A stretch of DNA of 64,000 bases from Trichocoleus desertorum NBK24. GTDB lineage: Bacteria > Cyanobacteriota > Cyanobacteriia > FACHB-46. The number at the start of each line of letters is the position of its first letter. Positions within the stretch are counted from its first letter, which is position 1. Shown here piece by piece: positions 52,183-61,991 of the stretch. A program made the translations under genes and the position numbers. The stretch spans positions 3,821,628-3,885,627 of the forward strand of contig NZ_CP116619.1 in assembly GCF_030409055.1 (NCBI RefSeq), read 5' to 3'. The notes under the pieces are model-generated. The model was not told the origin of the DNA, searched no databases, and was given only the letters and a program-made list of their open reading frames with translations.

Positions 52183-53689
52183 GGGCGCATCTAATGGTTG
52201 GGGGAGTCCGAGAATAAGGTTAATGACTCCTGGGAGAACAAGGCATCAAAGCGCTGATTGACCCAAGCTAAACGCAGATGCAGCAAATGGTTGAAGCCAT
52301 CCTCACTCCATCGCATCCCAACGCCTTTGAAGCGCTGAGCAATCAGCCACTTACAAGCACTCTCAACCATCCCGGAGCCAATCGGCCAACCCTGCTTTTT
52401 GAACTTCCGATAGCACAGATGCTCCTGATGAGTACTGAGATAATCATGCACTTGTTGCAAGGTTGCTTTGGCCGAGACAGGGGTAGAGCGATAACGCAAT
52501 AAGCAGTTGAGTTCTTTAATAATGCGATGCCCATAACCGTGACGCAGTTGATGTCGTAGCCGCTCAAACCACGCTTGTGGGGTACGGTGAGGCACCGTGT
52601 TGCCGTACGCTTGAGCGGCTCGCCAGAGATGTGCCGAGGCATGGTAGAAATCCAAGATGCCCACCGCAACAGGTGCGAAGCTCTGCTCGTACAACCGCCA
52701 GAATCCTTGTGCCCCATCACTGAGCCACACGACCTGGGAAGTGCTCTCTATGCTTTGTCTCGCTGCTTCCAGTTGCAGACGCACTTGCAGGGCATCTATA
52801 GTACCGAGTACGGCAACGAGGCGATGTTGCCTCAACTCTGTCCTGGTTTTTCCCGCTCGGTTGGTTGTCGTGCCCAAACGAGTCAGCAAACCCACTTTCA
52901 CTTCTCGCCACACAATGCTGCCTTTGGCGCTCCCAGGAGTGGGCCGCAGTGGCACCGTCACGCCATCAGCGGCAATGACCAAAGGCAAGGCAGCCAAAGT
53001 TGCATCGAGCGGCTCAGCTTGGGGTGGATGTCCCGGCGCTAACGATTGGAGTTCTGATTCTAGATGCTGAGTGGCTCGCTTGCCAAAGGTTTGCACCCAC
53101 TGCCAAAGCGTGGCATCACTGAGATGAACGCCACTCAGTTGAGCTAATAGTTCTGCGGCCAACTCGAAGGGTAGAAGGACCGCTAAGAGACACCCCAAAC
53201 GCATCAATTCCATCGAGGTTTGCTGATAAGGCTCGATGCCCAACTCTTGGTCAAAGGGAACTTGCTGACTCCCAGGACAATGATGGGGACATCGTCCAAC
53301 TCGCCGTTTCCATTCCACCCATCCAACGAGGGTGAGCATCCGACGTCCCACCCAACCCTTGCTTTGCAGGGGATGACCACACTGAGTACAAGCACCCCAG
53401 GTCTCTGCTTGCTGAGCTCTTTGATGCAACTGTTGTTCAACTAGCACCTGAGCGACGTATCGTCCGATCTGCCAAGCTGTTATGACGAGACTGGCAAGAG
53501 TAGTACTAGTTTGAAGTTTCTCGTCCCAGCGTTGCCACGCCAGTTCTTGAGAAGGGTGGGATGGGTTGAGCGTTAACATGGAAGTAGTTTTTGTAGTTAG
53601 AGGGCAAGCCCAGCCAGGTTTGTCCTTTTTTGTGGTCTCTTCCATTCTCGCGAATCCATCCAGTACTCCCCCAACCACTAGATGCGCCC
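52183..53689 (-). mobile_element. ISKra4-family insertion sequence, complete
   Basis: The 1507-base element is bounded by 25-base inverted repeats (52183-52207 and 53665-53689) that begin GGGCGCATCTA and differ at one base, and by a perfect 9-bp target duplication. It holds one intact transposase gene on the minus strand. I find no exact HIP1 octamer inside it, unlike the flanks. Intact ends, gene and target duplication indicate a recent insertion. Confidence 0.9.
52191..53579 (-). CDS. ISKra4-family transposase
   Basis: The protein has an N-terminal zinc-ribbon-like segment (CTQCGHPL and GRCPHHCPGS), a central DDE-type core with VIAADGVTVPL, VVWLSDGAQGFW and ILDFYHASAHLWRAA, and the C-terminal IGSGMVESACKWLIAQRFKGVGMRW block typical of ISKra4/ISL3-like transposases. 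It cuts and pastes the surrounding element. I choose ATG 53579, giving MLTLNPSHPSQELAW; a longer frame starts with GTG at 53678 inside the inverted repeat. The gene is intact. Confidence 0.92.
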   Translation of the reverse strand: MLTLNPSHPSQELAWQRWDEKLQTSTTLASLVITAWQIGRYVAQVLVEQQLHQRAQQAETWGACTQCGHPLQSKGWVGRRMLTLVGWVEWKRRVGRCPHHCPGSQQVPFDQELGIEPYQQTSMELMRLGCLLAVLLPFELAAELLAQLSGVHLSDATLWQWVQTFGKRATQHLESELQSLAPGHPPQAEPLDATLAALPLVIAADGVTVPLRPTPGSAKGSIVWREVKVGLLTRLGTTTNRAGKTRTELRQHRLVAVLGTIDALQVRLQLEAARQSIESTSQVVWLSDGAQGFWRLYEQSFAPVAVGILDFYHASAHLWRAAQAYGNTVPHRTPQAWFERLRHQLRHGYGHRIIKELNCLLRYRSTPVSAKATLQQVHDYLSTHQEHLCYRKFKKQGWPIGSGMVESACKWLIAQRFKGVGMRWSEDGFNHLLHLRLAWVNQRFDALFSQESLTLFSDSPNH

Positions 53690-53720
53690 CGGGCCAATCG
53701 CACGGTTGATGATCTAGCTC
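53690..53720. other. 31-base spacer between two insertion sequences
   Basis: This is original chromosomal DNA. It starts with the right target copy of the first element (53690-53698) and ends with AGCTC (53716-53720), the left target copy of the second element. Confidence 0.85.
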
Positions 53721-54957
53721 CAGTAGATCGCAAATTCTCTAAGAAAAGGGTAGGGTCAGGCTAAAAGCATTAGATCAAGCCATGACGACCTACCCATCCT
53801 CATTCTCTCCTGCTCCCGCTTTAACCGACGAAGGGACACTGGAAGCCGCCCTTGATTGTCTACTCGAGTCTGTTCCACTGAACATGGAAGGTGGATACAC
53901 CCCCCAAGACCTATTCGAGATCCTGCTACGCGCTGCCAGTCGAGGGGATAGCATCGAACACACGGCTCAACGCTTACAAGGCGTGCCTAGTGGTAATGGT
54001 ATCCGCTATCACTTGGACAAATTAGATGAGATGGCGACCTTGGAGAGCCAACTTAATGCGGCGCTGCAAAGCCGAATTCCACCCAAGATTCGCAGAAAAA
54101 AGCATCCCCTTGCTATCGACTTACACTTGATTCCCTACTACGGCAACCCGAGTGAGGTGGAGGCTCCCTACATCTACCGCTCTCAAGCTAAAGCTGGAAC
54201 TACCTCATTCTTTGCCTATGCCACCGTCTATGTCGTCTGTCGTCACAAACGTGTGACCCTGGGGATTCATGCAGTGCATCGGCAAGAAACCTTAGTGGCG
54301 ACCCTGACTTATTTGCTCGCGAGGTTGAGTCCGCTGCGCGTCCGGGTCAAACGGCTTGACCTGGACCGAGGGTGTTATAGTGTCCCTGTCATCCGTTGGC
54401 TGAAGGCATTGCAGATTCCCTTCCTGATGCCTGCGGTGATTCGGGGCAAAACTGGAGGAACCCGTCAACTGCTAAGGGGACGGCGCAGCTACCAGACCCG
54501 CTACACCCTCAACAGCCCCCAGTATGGTTCGGTCAACTGTCAGATGCGGGTCATTTGTAACTATTACAAAGGGCTGAAGGGCAAGCATGGGATTCAATAC
54601 ACTGTCTATGTACTGCACCGGGTGAAGGTTGCCCTGCACCAGACCCATCGGCATTACAGAGACCGTTTTGGCATTGAAACCAGTTACCGCATTAAAAACC
54701 AGTGTCGCATCCGCACCACGAGTAAAAATCCTGTAACCCGCTTTCTGTTTGTTGCTCTAGCGTTTGTCCTAGTCAATCTTTGGGTGTATTTGCTGTGGTT
54801 CTTTATCAGTTGGACACAACGAGGAGGGCGAGTGGTTTACCGAGAAGTGTTTGCACTCAAGACAATGCTGGAATTCCTGTCCCAGGCAGTGGAGCGGCAT
54901 TTTCCAGTCATCACAGCAATCTACTTACCCGCTCTGGAATGAATTTGCGATCTACTG
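53721..54957 (+). mobile_element. ISH3-family insertion sequence, complete
   Basis: The 1237-base element has perfect 17-base inverted repeats (CAGTAGATCGCAAATTC at 53721-53737 and its complement at 54941-54957). Direct 5-bp duplications AGCTC lie at 53716-53720 and 54958-54962. One intact transposase gene fills it. It lacks HIP1 octamers. All features point to a recent insertion. Confidence 0.92.
53782..54942 (+). CDS. ISH3-family transposase
   Basis: The 386-residue protein has a DDE core: PLAIDLHLIPYYG with the first Asp, KRLDLDRGCYSVPVIRWLK with the second, and HRHYRDRFGIETSYRIKNQCRIRTTS with the catalytic Glu in the YR-x-RFGIE-Y motif. The N-terminal helical region and the length match ISH3-family enzymes. 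It catalyses movement of its own element. The frame is intact, and the stop codon overlaps the right inverted repeat by two bases. Confidence 0.9.
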   Translation: MTTYPSSFSPAPALTDEGTLEAALDCLLESVPLNMEGGYTPQDLFEILLRAASRGDSIEHTAQRLQGVPSGNGIRYHLDKLDEMATLESQLNAALQSRIPPKIRRKKHPLAIDLHLIPYYGNPSEVEAPYIYRSQAKAGTTSFFAYATVYVVCRHKRVTLGIHAVHRQETLVATLTYLLARLSPLRVRVKRLDLDRGCYSVPVIRWLKALQIPFLMPAVIRGKTGGTRQLLRGRRSYQTRYTLNSPQYGSVNCQMRVICNYYKGLKGKHGIQYTVYVLHRVKVALHQTHRHYRDRFGIETSYRIKNQCRIRTTSKNPVTRFLFVALAFVLVNLWVYLLWFFISWTQRGGRVVYREVFALKTMLEFLSQAVERHFPVITAIYLPALE

Positions 54958-55155
54958 AGCTCTGCATTAAGAATATCTCTCGAATGGGTGAATTTGCTCA
55001 GACTGGAATTACAACTAAGGTAGGTAGGAACAGCCTGCTACCTGACTGAGCAATCGATGATTTCACTCTTTCGGCTCGTCCGGATGCAGGAGGTAAAAGT
55101 TTGGCAGTTAAGCGAAGTTATATATAGAGCCAAACATTCCTTGGAGGCAAGGAAT

Positions 55156-55602
55156 ATGAAAAGAGAACTATTAGCAGCCACAGCACTATTGACCACATTG
55201 TGGATAGCTGTGCCAGCGCAAGCAGAGAACCCTGAACACGTCAGACAGTTACTGACCAGCAAAATCTGTGGAGGCTGTGACTTAAGCGGCGCTGATTTAA
55301 GAGGCGCTAACTTGTCAGAAGCTCACTTGATTGGAGCTGACCTCAGAGGTACAGACTTACGAGGAGCAACTCTGACTCGTGCCAATCTAGAAGGCGCTGA
55401 TTTGACAGGCGCTAACTTACAAGGTGCTAGCTTGGCGGCTGTGTTTGCCAGTGATGCGGTGTTTAACCAGGCAAACCTGAACTTCGCTAATCTGAGCAGC
55501 GCTCAGCTGTATCACACCAACATGCAGGGTGCCACCATTAATGGAGCCAATCTTGCAGGCACAGAGCTTTTTGGCACCAATCTCAACATCGGTGGCGATT
55601 AA
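55156..55602 (+). CDS. Exported pentapeptide-repeat protein
   Basis: I choose ATG 55156, preceded by AAGGAAT, because a signal peptide follows (MKRELLAATALLTTLWIAVP, cleavage near AQA). About 20 pentapeptide units of the A(D/N)LxG type follow (for example CDLSGADLRGANLS and GADLTGANLQGASL), folding as a right-handed quadrilateral beta-helix, with a CGGC pair at its start. Such proteins in cyanobacteria are often found in the thylakoid lumen or periplasm. Biochemical role unknown. It lies just after the two insertion sequences. Confidence 0.82.
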   Translation: MKRELLAATALLTTLWIAVPAQAENPEHVRQLLTSKICGGCDLSGADLRGANLSEAHLIGADLRGTDLRGATLTRANLEGADLTGANLQGASLAAVFASDAVFNQANLNFANLSSAQLYHTNMQGATINGANLAGTELFGTNLNIGGD

Positions 55603-55668
55603 GCCAAGCCAATGTCCGTTAAACTAGCGTCCTTACCTGAGCGTAGCTTTGAATCTTAGTCGCTAGCC

Positions 55669-56985
55669 TTAAGGTGCTTTGCTGCTTTGAGCTTGGGTCG
55701 CTTGCTCAATTTGCTGAGTAAAGTGATCCTGTTGGTAATTTAGCTGTTGAGCTAAAGTGAGACCTTGCTGAAAAGCAGTCACGGCTTGGGGATATTCTTG
55801 TCGCGCTACGTGAATCTGGCCTATGGTGTCGTAGGCATTCATTCTGCCATAGACATTGTAGGATTGGGCTTCCACATCGACTAGGAACGTGTAAATCCGT
55901 AGGGCCGCTTCTAGATCTTTCTGAGCGCGATAAAGTGCGCCCAGACGTTTCAGTGCTTCACTGGCGTGGGCAAATTGCTGTAGTGACTGTGCTAGGAGGT
56001 AGGCAGCTTGATAGTTTTCTATTGCCTGGGGACGTTGGCCTAGAGCCTGATAATTATCTGCGATCGCTAGCTTTACTCTAGGTACCTGAGTCGGATCTTG
56101 AGTTTGGTAAAGATTAATCAGTTCCTGTTCAACCGCGATCGCGGGTTCTGGCTGTTTACCTTGTTCGTAAATATAGGCGAGTTGTTGCAGCAAGCTAATT
56201 TCACTCAACGTTCGCTCAGGAGTCGCCCCGGGAAGACTGCCTCGGTTACGCACCAGAGTCAGGAGTTGCTGATAAGTTGCCGCAGCATTGGTGTAGGAGA
56301 ACCAATTCACGTGAAGCTGACCAATGGTATCTAAAATACTTGCTTCTGCGGCCAAATCTTGCTGCTGACGAACTGCACCCAAGATTTGTTCATATACAGT
56401 TACCGCTAAATCTTTAGCCCGCAATTGCTGATAAGCCTGCCCCAGCGATCGCCACAGAGTTACATCGCCAGAGGATGAGGCTTGTTGTTGAATAGCTTGT
56501 AATCTTTCTGTAATTTGCCTGACATCTGTGGTGCGGTTTTCTTCCCAAGCAATAGTGCCCACCCGACTCAAGGCTGCTACTTCTTCCAATGGCCCTAATA
56601 CTCGTCGTAGCCGCAATTCTCGATACCAAGTTTCAAAAGCTGCCTCTGGTTGGTCTGCTTGAAATTGTTTAGTAGCCTGGGTGTTGAGTTCATCCAAGGC
56701 AGTTCTTAAAGTTTGCTGCTCCTGGGGTGTGAGTGGGCGATCGCCCGTTTGAGTTTCGGGTAACAGTGGGTCAGGAGTTTTCAGCTCTAAAGGATTGGGC
56801 GGAAACTCGTCGGGTGAGACAGTCTTTTGGGCAAAGGCGGTAGGAGTGTAGCTACTTAGACAAAGCACCACAATGGCGGTGATAATGTGACTGCGCTGGA
56901 AGTGTGGCGCTCGTAGCCAGTGAATACTGGCCAGCCGCTTAAGAGAAACAAAAGGGAAAGTCATAGTTGAGGTGAGTTGCTGCAT
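55669..56985 (-). CDS. Exported tetratricopeptide-repeat protein
   Basis: The protein has a signal peptide (HIITAIVVLCLSSYTPTAFA), an acidic Pro-rich linker and a long helical array of TPR-like units (SILDTIGQLHVNWFSYTNAAATYQQLL, VKLAIADNYQALGQRPQAIENYQAAYLLA, NAYDTIGQIHVARQEYPQAVTAFQQGL). No enzymatic domain is present, so a periplasmic or lumenal scaffold is likely. The start is uncertain: ATG 56985 (used) or ATG 56964 (start MTFPFVSLKR), while a longer frame reaches 57090. Confidence 0.78.
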   Translation of the reverse strand: MQQLTSTMTFPFVSLKRLASIHWLRAPHFQRSHIITAIVVLCLSSYTPTAFAQKTVSPDEFPPNPLELKTPDPLLPETQTGDRPLTPQEQQTLRTALDELNTQATKQFQADQPEAAFETWYRELRLRRVLGPLEEVAALSRVGTIAWEENRTTDVRQITERLQAIQQQASSSGDVTLWRSLGQAYQQLRAKDLAVTVYEQILGAVRQQQDLAAEASILDTIGQLHVNWFSYTNAAATYQQLLTLVRNRGSLPGATPERTLSEISLLQQLAYIYEQGKQPEPAIAVEQELINLYQTQDPTQVPRVKLAIADNYQALGQRPQAIENYQAAYLLAQSLQQFAHASEALKRLGALYRAQKDLEAALRIYTFLVDVEAQSYNVYGRMNAYDTIGQIHVARQEYPQAVTAFQQGLTLAQQLNYQQDHFTQQIEQATQAQSSKAP

Positions 56986-57439
56986 CCTAGTTAAAGCAAG
57001 CATCTTAAATAAAGCAGAATCTAATTCTGGCCTGAAAGTTTCTAGATTTAGTATCTGGATTGGCCTACTACGAGGTCTGCCAAGAGGCAAAACTGGTCTG
57101 ACGAAATTGAGCAGGCTTTAAGGTAAGCTGGAAGAACTTTTAACAAAACGCATTAAAGTACAGAGATAGCGTGGCATAATGTGCCTTTGTTTGTGATACA
57201 GGCGGTGACGTCCCAAATCAGTAGTTTAAGTCCTTGAACCACCTAATTAATTAGGACTGCTACTGGGAAGCCTGAGCATAGACAGGTTCATGAATATAGA
57301 TATAGTTGCCAGATAGTTACAGCTGTAAAGGTAAGCCCAGGTAAAGGTAAGCCTGCTTGTCAGCATTCTACGGCGGGTGCTGAAGCGAAACCCTGAATGT
57401 TTTGGTTGCATACATACAAGAGTGGCGAGTGAGGAAAGC
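56986..57439. other. Intergenic region upstream of purD
   Basis: This 454-base divergent gap carries the purD promoter and that of the TPR gene. AGGTAAGCC-like phrases recur near 57329-57355. No RNA gene, terminator or repeat of note is seen. Confidence 0.3.
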
Positions 57440-58738
57440 GTGAAGATTTTGGTTGTTGGCAATGGGGGGCGTGAGCATGCCCTAGCCTGGAAGCTACTGC
57501 AATCTGATCGAGTGAAGCAGATTGTTTGCGTACCAGGAAATGGCGGAACTGCGACCTTAAATCGTTGCCAAAATCTGGCCCTACGAGTAGATGACTTTGA
57601 GGGTATGGCCCGCTTTGCGCTCGTCCACAACATCTCCTTAGTAGTTGTAGGTCCTGAACTTCCTTTGTCATTAGGAATTACAGACTACTTACGACAGCAA
57701 AACATTACTGTTTTTGGCCCTACTCAAGCAGGTGCCCAAATTGAATCGAGCAAGGCTTGGGCTAAAGAGCTGATGGCAGAGGCAGGGATTCCCACGGCTA
57801 AGGCGGCTGTGTTCACTGAAGCAGCACCTGCTCAAGCTTATGTAGCAGCTCAAGGTGCCCCAATTGTGGTCAAGGCCGATGGTTTGGCGGCAGGTAAAGG
57901 CGTGACCGTGGCAATGACTGTTGAAGAAGCGCAAGCTGCGATCGCTGACGCCTTTGACGGTCGGTTCGGAGAGGCAGGTCATCGGGTTGTAATCGAAGAA
58001 TGCATGACCGGGCAAGAAGTCTCTATACTCGCCCTCACTGATGGCTTGACGATTCGGCCTCTACTCCCCGCACAAGACCATAAGCGAATTGGGGATGGAG
58101 ACACCGGAGCCAACACAGGCGGAATGGGAGCCTACGCCCCAGCGCCCATTATGACCCCAGAATTGATGCAGCGGGTTCAACGGGAGGTGTTGGAACCTGC
58201 GATCGCCACGCTACGACAACGAGGCATTGACTACCGAGGTGTGCTCTACGCAGGGTTGATGATTACCCCAGAAGGTGAGCCTAAGGTAATCGAATTTAAC
58301 TGCCGCTTTGGCGATCCAGAAACTCAAACGATTTTGCCGCTTCTAGAAACTCCTTTGGCTGATCTGCTAATGGCTTGTGCGCAAAAGCGCTTGGGAGAGA
58401 TGCCACCGATTGCTTGGAAGTCCGGTGCTGCGGCCTGTGTCGTGATGGCGGCTGGGGGGTATCCAGGTGCTCATCAGAAAGGCCAGGTAATTACTGGGAT
58501 TGGAGAGGCTGAAGGGATTGGGGCTGTAGTGTTCCATGCAGGGAGCCAACTGAAACACCAAAAGATTTTGAGCGATGGCGGCAGAGTGTTGGGTGTAACG
58601 GCGACTGGAAACAACTTTGACGAGGCGATCGCCAATGCTTACCAAGCAGTAGAGCGCATTCAGTTTGAAGGAGCCTACTACCGCCGCGATATTGGGCACC
58701 GAGTCCGCACAACTAGCACCAGCACCCCTCTCAGCTAA
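57440..58738 (+). CDS. purD: Phosphoribosylamine--glycine ligase
   Basis: The 432-residue ATP-grasp enzyme starts at GTG 57440 with GAGGAAAG close upstream, giving the usual VKILVVGNGGREHALAWKL. Other landmarks are VVGPELPLSLGI, VVKADGLAAGKGVTVA, LLPAQDHKRIGDGDTGANTGGMGAYAP and KVIEFNCRFGDPETQ. It joins glycine to phosphoribosylamine in purine synthesis. nblS follows, a neighbourhood conserved in cyanobacteria. Confidence 0.96.
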   Translation: MKILVVGNGGREHALAWKLLQSDRVKQIVCVPGNGGTATLNRCQNLALRVDDFEGMARFALVHNISLVVVGPELPLSLGITDYLRQQNITVFGPTQAGAQIESSKAWAKELMAEAGIPTAKAAVFTEAAPAQAYVAAQGAPIVVKADGLAAGKGVTVAMTVEEAQAAIADAFDGRFGEAGHRVVIEECMTGQEVSILALTDGLTIRPLLPAQDHKRIGDGDTGANTGGMGAYAPAPIMTPELMQRVQREVLEPAIATLRQRGIDYRGVLYAGLMITPEGEPKVIEFNCRFGDPETQTILPLLETPLADLLMACAQKRLGEMPPIAWKSGAAACVVMAAGGYPGAHQKGQVITGIGEAEGIGAVVFHAGSQLKHQKILSDGGRVLGVTATGNNFDEAIANAYQAVERIQFEGAYYRRDIGHRVRTTSTSTPLS

Positions 58739-58901
58739 GGATTTCACCATAGCGCCCAGTGCAAGCGCCTAGTTCAAGGACATTCGACCGGAGAGCAGAG
58801 CACCCTTAAGCAGCGATCTCCTAGAGGAACATGTATAAAATATAGATACTTAAGCGCTTCTATAGAAACTGTGGCTGTGAGACAGGAAGTTCTGGGAAGC
58901 C

Positions 58902-60926
58902 TTGAAGGTATCACTATCCTCGTTGCGTAGATTAACCTTGCTGGCGCTTTTAAAGACAATTAGAGAAATTTTGGCTCGCTGGTGGTCTGAGTTTACCCTC
59001 CAGACCAAGCTGATGGCAGCTGCTACCTTGGTCGTGTCACTGATTATGAGTGGCCTCACCTTCTGGGCAGTCAACACGATTCAACAAGATGCTCGGTTGA
59101 ATGACACTCGCTTTGGTCGGGATTTGGGTCTACTCCTGGCAGCCAACGTTGCCCCTCTGATTGCAGACGACAACCGGACGGAGCTGGCTCGTTTTACGCA
59201 TCGCTTCTATAGCAGCACTTCTAGCATCCGCTACATGCTCTACGCCGACGAGGATGGCAACATCTTTTTCGGCATTCCCTTTTCTGAGTCGGAAGTACAG
59301 AATTCGCTCACGATTCGACGGCGCATTCAACTCCCCGATAACTACGCTGAGCACTCGGAACTGCCAATGGTGCGCCAGCACCTGACCCCTGATGGCGAAG
59401 TCACCGATGTGTTTGTGCCCCTGTTGCATGAAGGCAAGTATCTAGGGGTTTTAGCGATCGGCATTAACCCCAACCCAACGGTCGTTATTTCTTCTAATCT
59501 CACTCGCGATGTAACGATCGCAGTTTTTGTCTCAATTTGGGTCATGGTGATTTTGGGGGCCGTGTTTAATGCCCTCACAATTACAAAACCCATTAAAGAA
59601 CTGCTAGTTGGCGTTAAAAATATTGCGGCTGGAAACTTTAAGCAGCGAATTGATTTGCCTTTAGGCGGAGAACTCGGCGAATTAATCCTCAGCTTCAATG
59701 ACATGGCGGAGCGATTGGAACGCTATGAAGAACAAAACATTGAAGAACTAACCGCAGAGAAAGCCAAACTGGAAACCTTGGTCTCAACGATTGCGGATGG
59801 CGCAGTGTTGCTAGATGCCAGTATGCATGTCGTGTTAGTGAACCCTACCGCTCGGCGCATTTTTGGCTGGGACGGTAAAAATCTAATTGGGGCCAATGTG
59901 CTGCACCACTTACCCGCGTCGGTGCAAGTGGAGTTAAATCGGCCTCTATACCAGTTGACGGCGGGCGATCGCGAAGGAGCAGAGTTCCGGATTACACTGC
60001 TAGAACCCACTAGCCGCACAGTGCGAGTTTTGCTAACTACTGTGTTTGACCAGTACCGCGAGAATGTCAAAGGCGTTGCCATCACCGTTCAAGACATTAC
60101 CCGCGAGGTTGAGTTAAACGAAGCCAAAAGCCAGTTCATCAGCAACGTTTCTCACGAGTTGAGAACACCGTTATTCAACATCAAATCGTTCATTGAAACC
60201 TTGCATGAATATGGCGAAGAACTTACCGAGGAAGAGCGATGCGAATTTTTAGAGACGGCTAATCGAGAGACCGATCGCCTAACTCGTTTGGTGAATGACG
60301 TTTTAGATTTATCGCGTTTAGAATCCTGTAAGCGCTACCACTTCGAGGCCGTAGATGTCAGTCAACCCATTGAGCAAACTTTACGAACTTATCAGCTCAA
60401 TGCCAAAGACAAAGGCATCGAACTAAGCCACGAAATTGAACCAGACTTGCCTGCGGTCGTCGGTAACTATGATTTGTTGCTGCAAGTGTTTGCCAATCTG
60501 GTTGGTAATGCGCTGAAGTTTACGGAGTCTGGTGGCAAAGTCGCGATTCGGGCCTATGTGCTGCAACCACAGCTACGCCTCAAGTCAACGCCCCTGCAAA
60601 ACCAACCGCGTGCTGTTCGCATTGAAGTGTCTGATACAGGAATTGGCATTGATCAAGAAGATCAAGAAGCCATCTTTGATCGTTTCTTTCGGGTGGAAAA
60701 CCGAGTTCACACTCTAGAAGGAACAGGTTTGGGCTTGTCAATCGTGCGAAATATTATTGAAAAGCACTACAGCTCTGTGCATTTAGTCAGTGAAGTCGGT
60801 GTGGGTACAACCTTCTGGTTTGATTTAGCTGTCTTTCAGGAAGAAGCCACATTAGTAAACACCTCACCTGCATTAGATCATGCGGGTAATGCCAGTGTCG
60901 CTTCAGTGCCTGCTACTTTGCCTTAG
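58902..60926 (+). CDS. nblS: Sensor histidine kinase NblS (Hik33/DspA)
   Basis: The 674-residue protein has two membrane helices flanking an extracytoplasmic region (helices near 40-62 and 205-228), HAMP (KPIKELLVGVKNIAAGNF), a PAS domain (GAVLLDASMHVVLVNPTARRIFGW), HisKA with the phosphorylated H418 in FISNVSHELRTPL, and HATPase (NLVGNALKFTESG, DTGIGI, GTGLGLSI). NblS controls high-light, cold and nutrient stress responses, mainly through RpaB. The start is a TTG with GGGAAG nearby. The purD neighbour supports the assignment. Confidence 0.93.
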   Translation: MKVSLSSLRRLTLLALLKTIREILARWWSEFTLQTKLMAAATLVVSLIMSGLTFWAVNTIQQDARLNDTRFGRDLGLLLAANVAPLIADDNRTELARFTHRFYSSTSSIRYMLYADEDGNIFFGIPFSESEVQNSLTIRRRIQLPDNYAEHSELPMVRQHLTPDGEVTDVFVPLLHEGKYLGVLAIGINPNPTVVISSNLTRDVTIAVFVSIWVMVILGAVFNALTITKPIKELLVGVKNIAAGNFKQRIDLPLGGELGELILSFNDMAERLERYEEQNIEELTAEKAKLETLVSTIADGAVLLDASMHVVLVNPTARRIFGWDGKNLIGANVLHHLPASVQVELNRPLYQLTAGDREGAEFRITLLEPTSRTVRVLLTTVFDQYRENVKGVAITVQDITREVELNEAKSQFISNVSHELRTPLFNIKSFIETLHEYGEELTEEERCEFLETANRETDRLTRLVNDVLDLSRLESCKRYHFEAVDVSQPIEQTLRTYQLNAKDKGIELSHEIEPDLPAVVGNYDLLLQVFANLVGNALKFTESGGKVAIRAYVLQPQLRLKSTPLQNQPRAVRIEVSDTGIGIDQEDQEAIFDRFFRVENRVHTLEGTGLGLSIVRNIIEKHYSSVHLVSEVGVGTTFWFDLAVFQEEATLVNTSPALDHAGNASVASVPATLP

Positions 60927-60967
60927 CTTTTCGCCCTTAGATTTTTGCTTTGAGACCACCGCTCTAA

Positions 60968-61327
60968 CTACAGCGATAGTAATAAACTAACCACAACCAA
61001 GCCAACAAGCGCTAACCAACCTGCATTTCGCTTCACCCAGTTTTTGATCTGACCTAAACGAGAACTCTGGCTTACGCTTCCTGTTTTGAGCGAGGTAGTG
61101 CTCTTGCTACGGTCTTGGTACAAAGTGCACTCTTTCGCGTGAGGCCGTTGCGGAAAATTACAAGTGTCATCATCGTGGTACGTACAGGTATCACACAAGT
61201 AAGCTTCTCCAGCAGCTCGATACAACGGAATCCCAGGATGGCCGTAAGCCTTCAACGCCAGATGACAGTACGGGCAGGTGACAGCTTGTGACTCAACAGT
61301 TTGGTTGCAGCGGGGGCATTCAGGCAT
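60968..61327 (-). CDS. Zinc-ribbon protein with C-terminal membrane anchor
   Basis: The 119-residue protein begins with a zinc ribbon (CPRCNQTVESQAVTCPYC), then a second metal-binding set (YLCDTCTYHDDDTCNFPQRPHAKECTLY) resembling a CHCC-like cluster. It ends in a basic stretch and a single hydrophobic helix (WLALVGLVVVSLLLS). It is a tail-anchored membrane protein with zinc-binding or iron-sulfur capacity in the cytoplasmic domain. Function unknown. ATG start; monocistronic, converging on nblS. Confidence 0.72.
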   Translation of the reverse strand: MPECPRCNQTVESQAVTCPYCHLALKAYGHPGIPLYRAAGEAYLCDTCTYHDDDTCNFPQRPHAKECTLYQDRSKSTTSLKTGSVSQSSRLGQIKNWVKRNAGWLALVGLVVVSLLLSL

Positions 61328-61412
61328 GACAGAGAAAATGTGTGGTCTTTTCCGTATGCTAGCCTAGCGCTAGAGAGCCTCAGAAGAAATTTGGAGTGTT
61401 CGCAGTAGCAGA

Positions 61413-61721
61413 TTACGACTGAGCAAACTTCCGCACTTGATACTCACCTGCTTCAATAATCGGATAGCTGCCAGCTAACTCTTGGGCAAACCGCTGCTCT
61501 ATTGCGGCTAGGCGATCGCTAGGCACAGCTTTCCAAGTTTCTTTACTAGCCCAGCGAATCACCAAAACAACTTCTGTAGAATTTCCTGGGTTAATCCAGA
61601 CTTCTTTACCCAAAAAACCAGGATACTCTGCCAGGAAAGCAGTCCAAATCTCAGCATCCTTTTGGATGTACTGCTCTCGCATTTCAGGAGCAACCTTAAT
61701 TTTGAGCCACTCGATTACCAT
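61413..61721 (-). CDS. TIGR03792-family protein (ABM-like dimeric alpha/beta barrel)
   Basis: The 102-residue protein begins MVIEWLKIKVAPEMREQYIQKDAEIW and continues FLAEYPGFLGKEVWINPGNSTEVVLVIRW, the ferredoxin-like alpha/beta pattern of antibiotic-biosynthesis-monooxygenase-like proteins. It matches the TIGR03792 cyanobacterial family, which has no proven reaction. I choose ATG 61721 over GTG 61727. It stands alone. Confidence 0.78.
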   Translation of the reverse strand: MVIEWLKIKVAPEMREQYIQKDAEIWTAFLAEYPGFLGKEVWINPGNSTEVVLVIRWASKETWKAVPSDRLAAIEQRFAQELAGSYPIIEAGEYQVRKFAQS

Positions 61722-61991
61722 AAACACGCTAGTTTCAATATTCCTGCAAATGAGTGAAATGATCGAGCGTCATAAAACACCAATGAGCGTGACGACTCGA
61801 TTGCAACACCCTGAGCCTACAGATAGTCAACTGTGTTTTGCGACGCAGACAGGTTAGGAACGCTGTAGATTTGACAGAATAAAGCTGTAGGCTAGCTTCA
61901 GTCAGATGGGAAGAAAACACATAGGACTTTATTAATTACATAAAAGCCTACGTTTAGCTACTGTTTCAAAGGCGTAACTTCGAGAAATCGC

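Noticed and set aside
52575..53070. Long plus-strand ORFs inside the ISKra4-like element
   Set aside because: They are antisense shadows of the intact transposase gene, with no start signals or domain.
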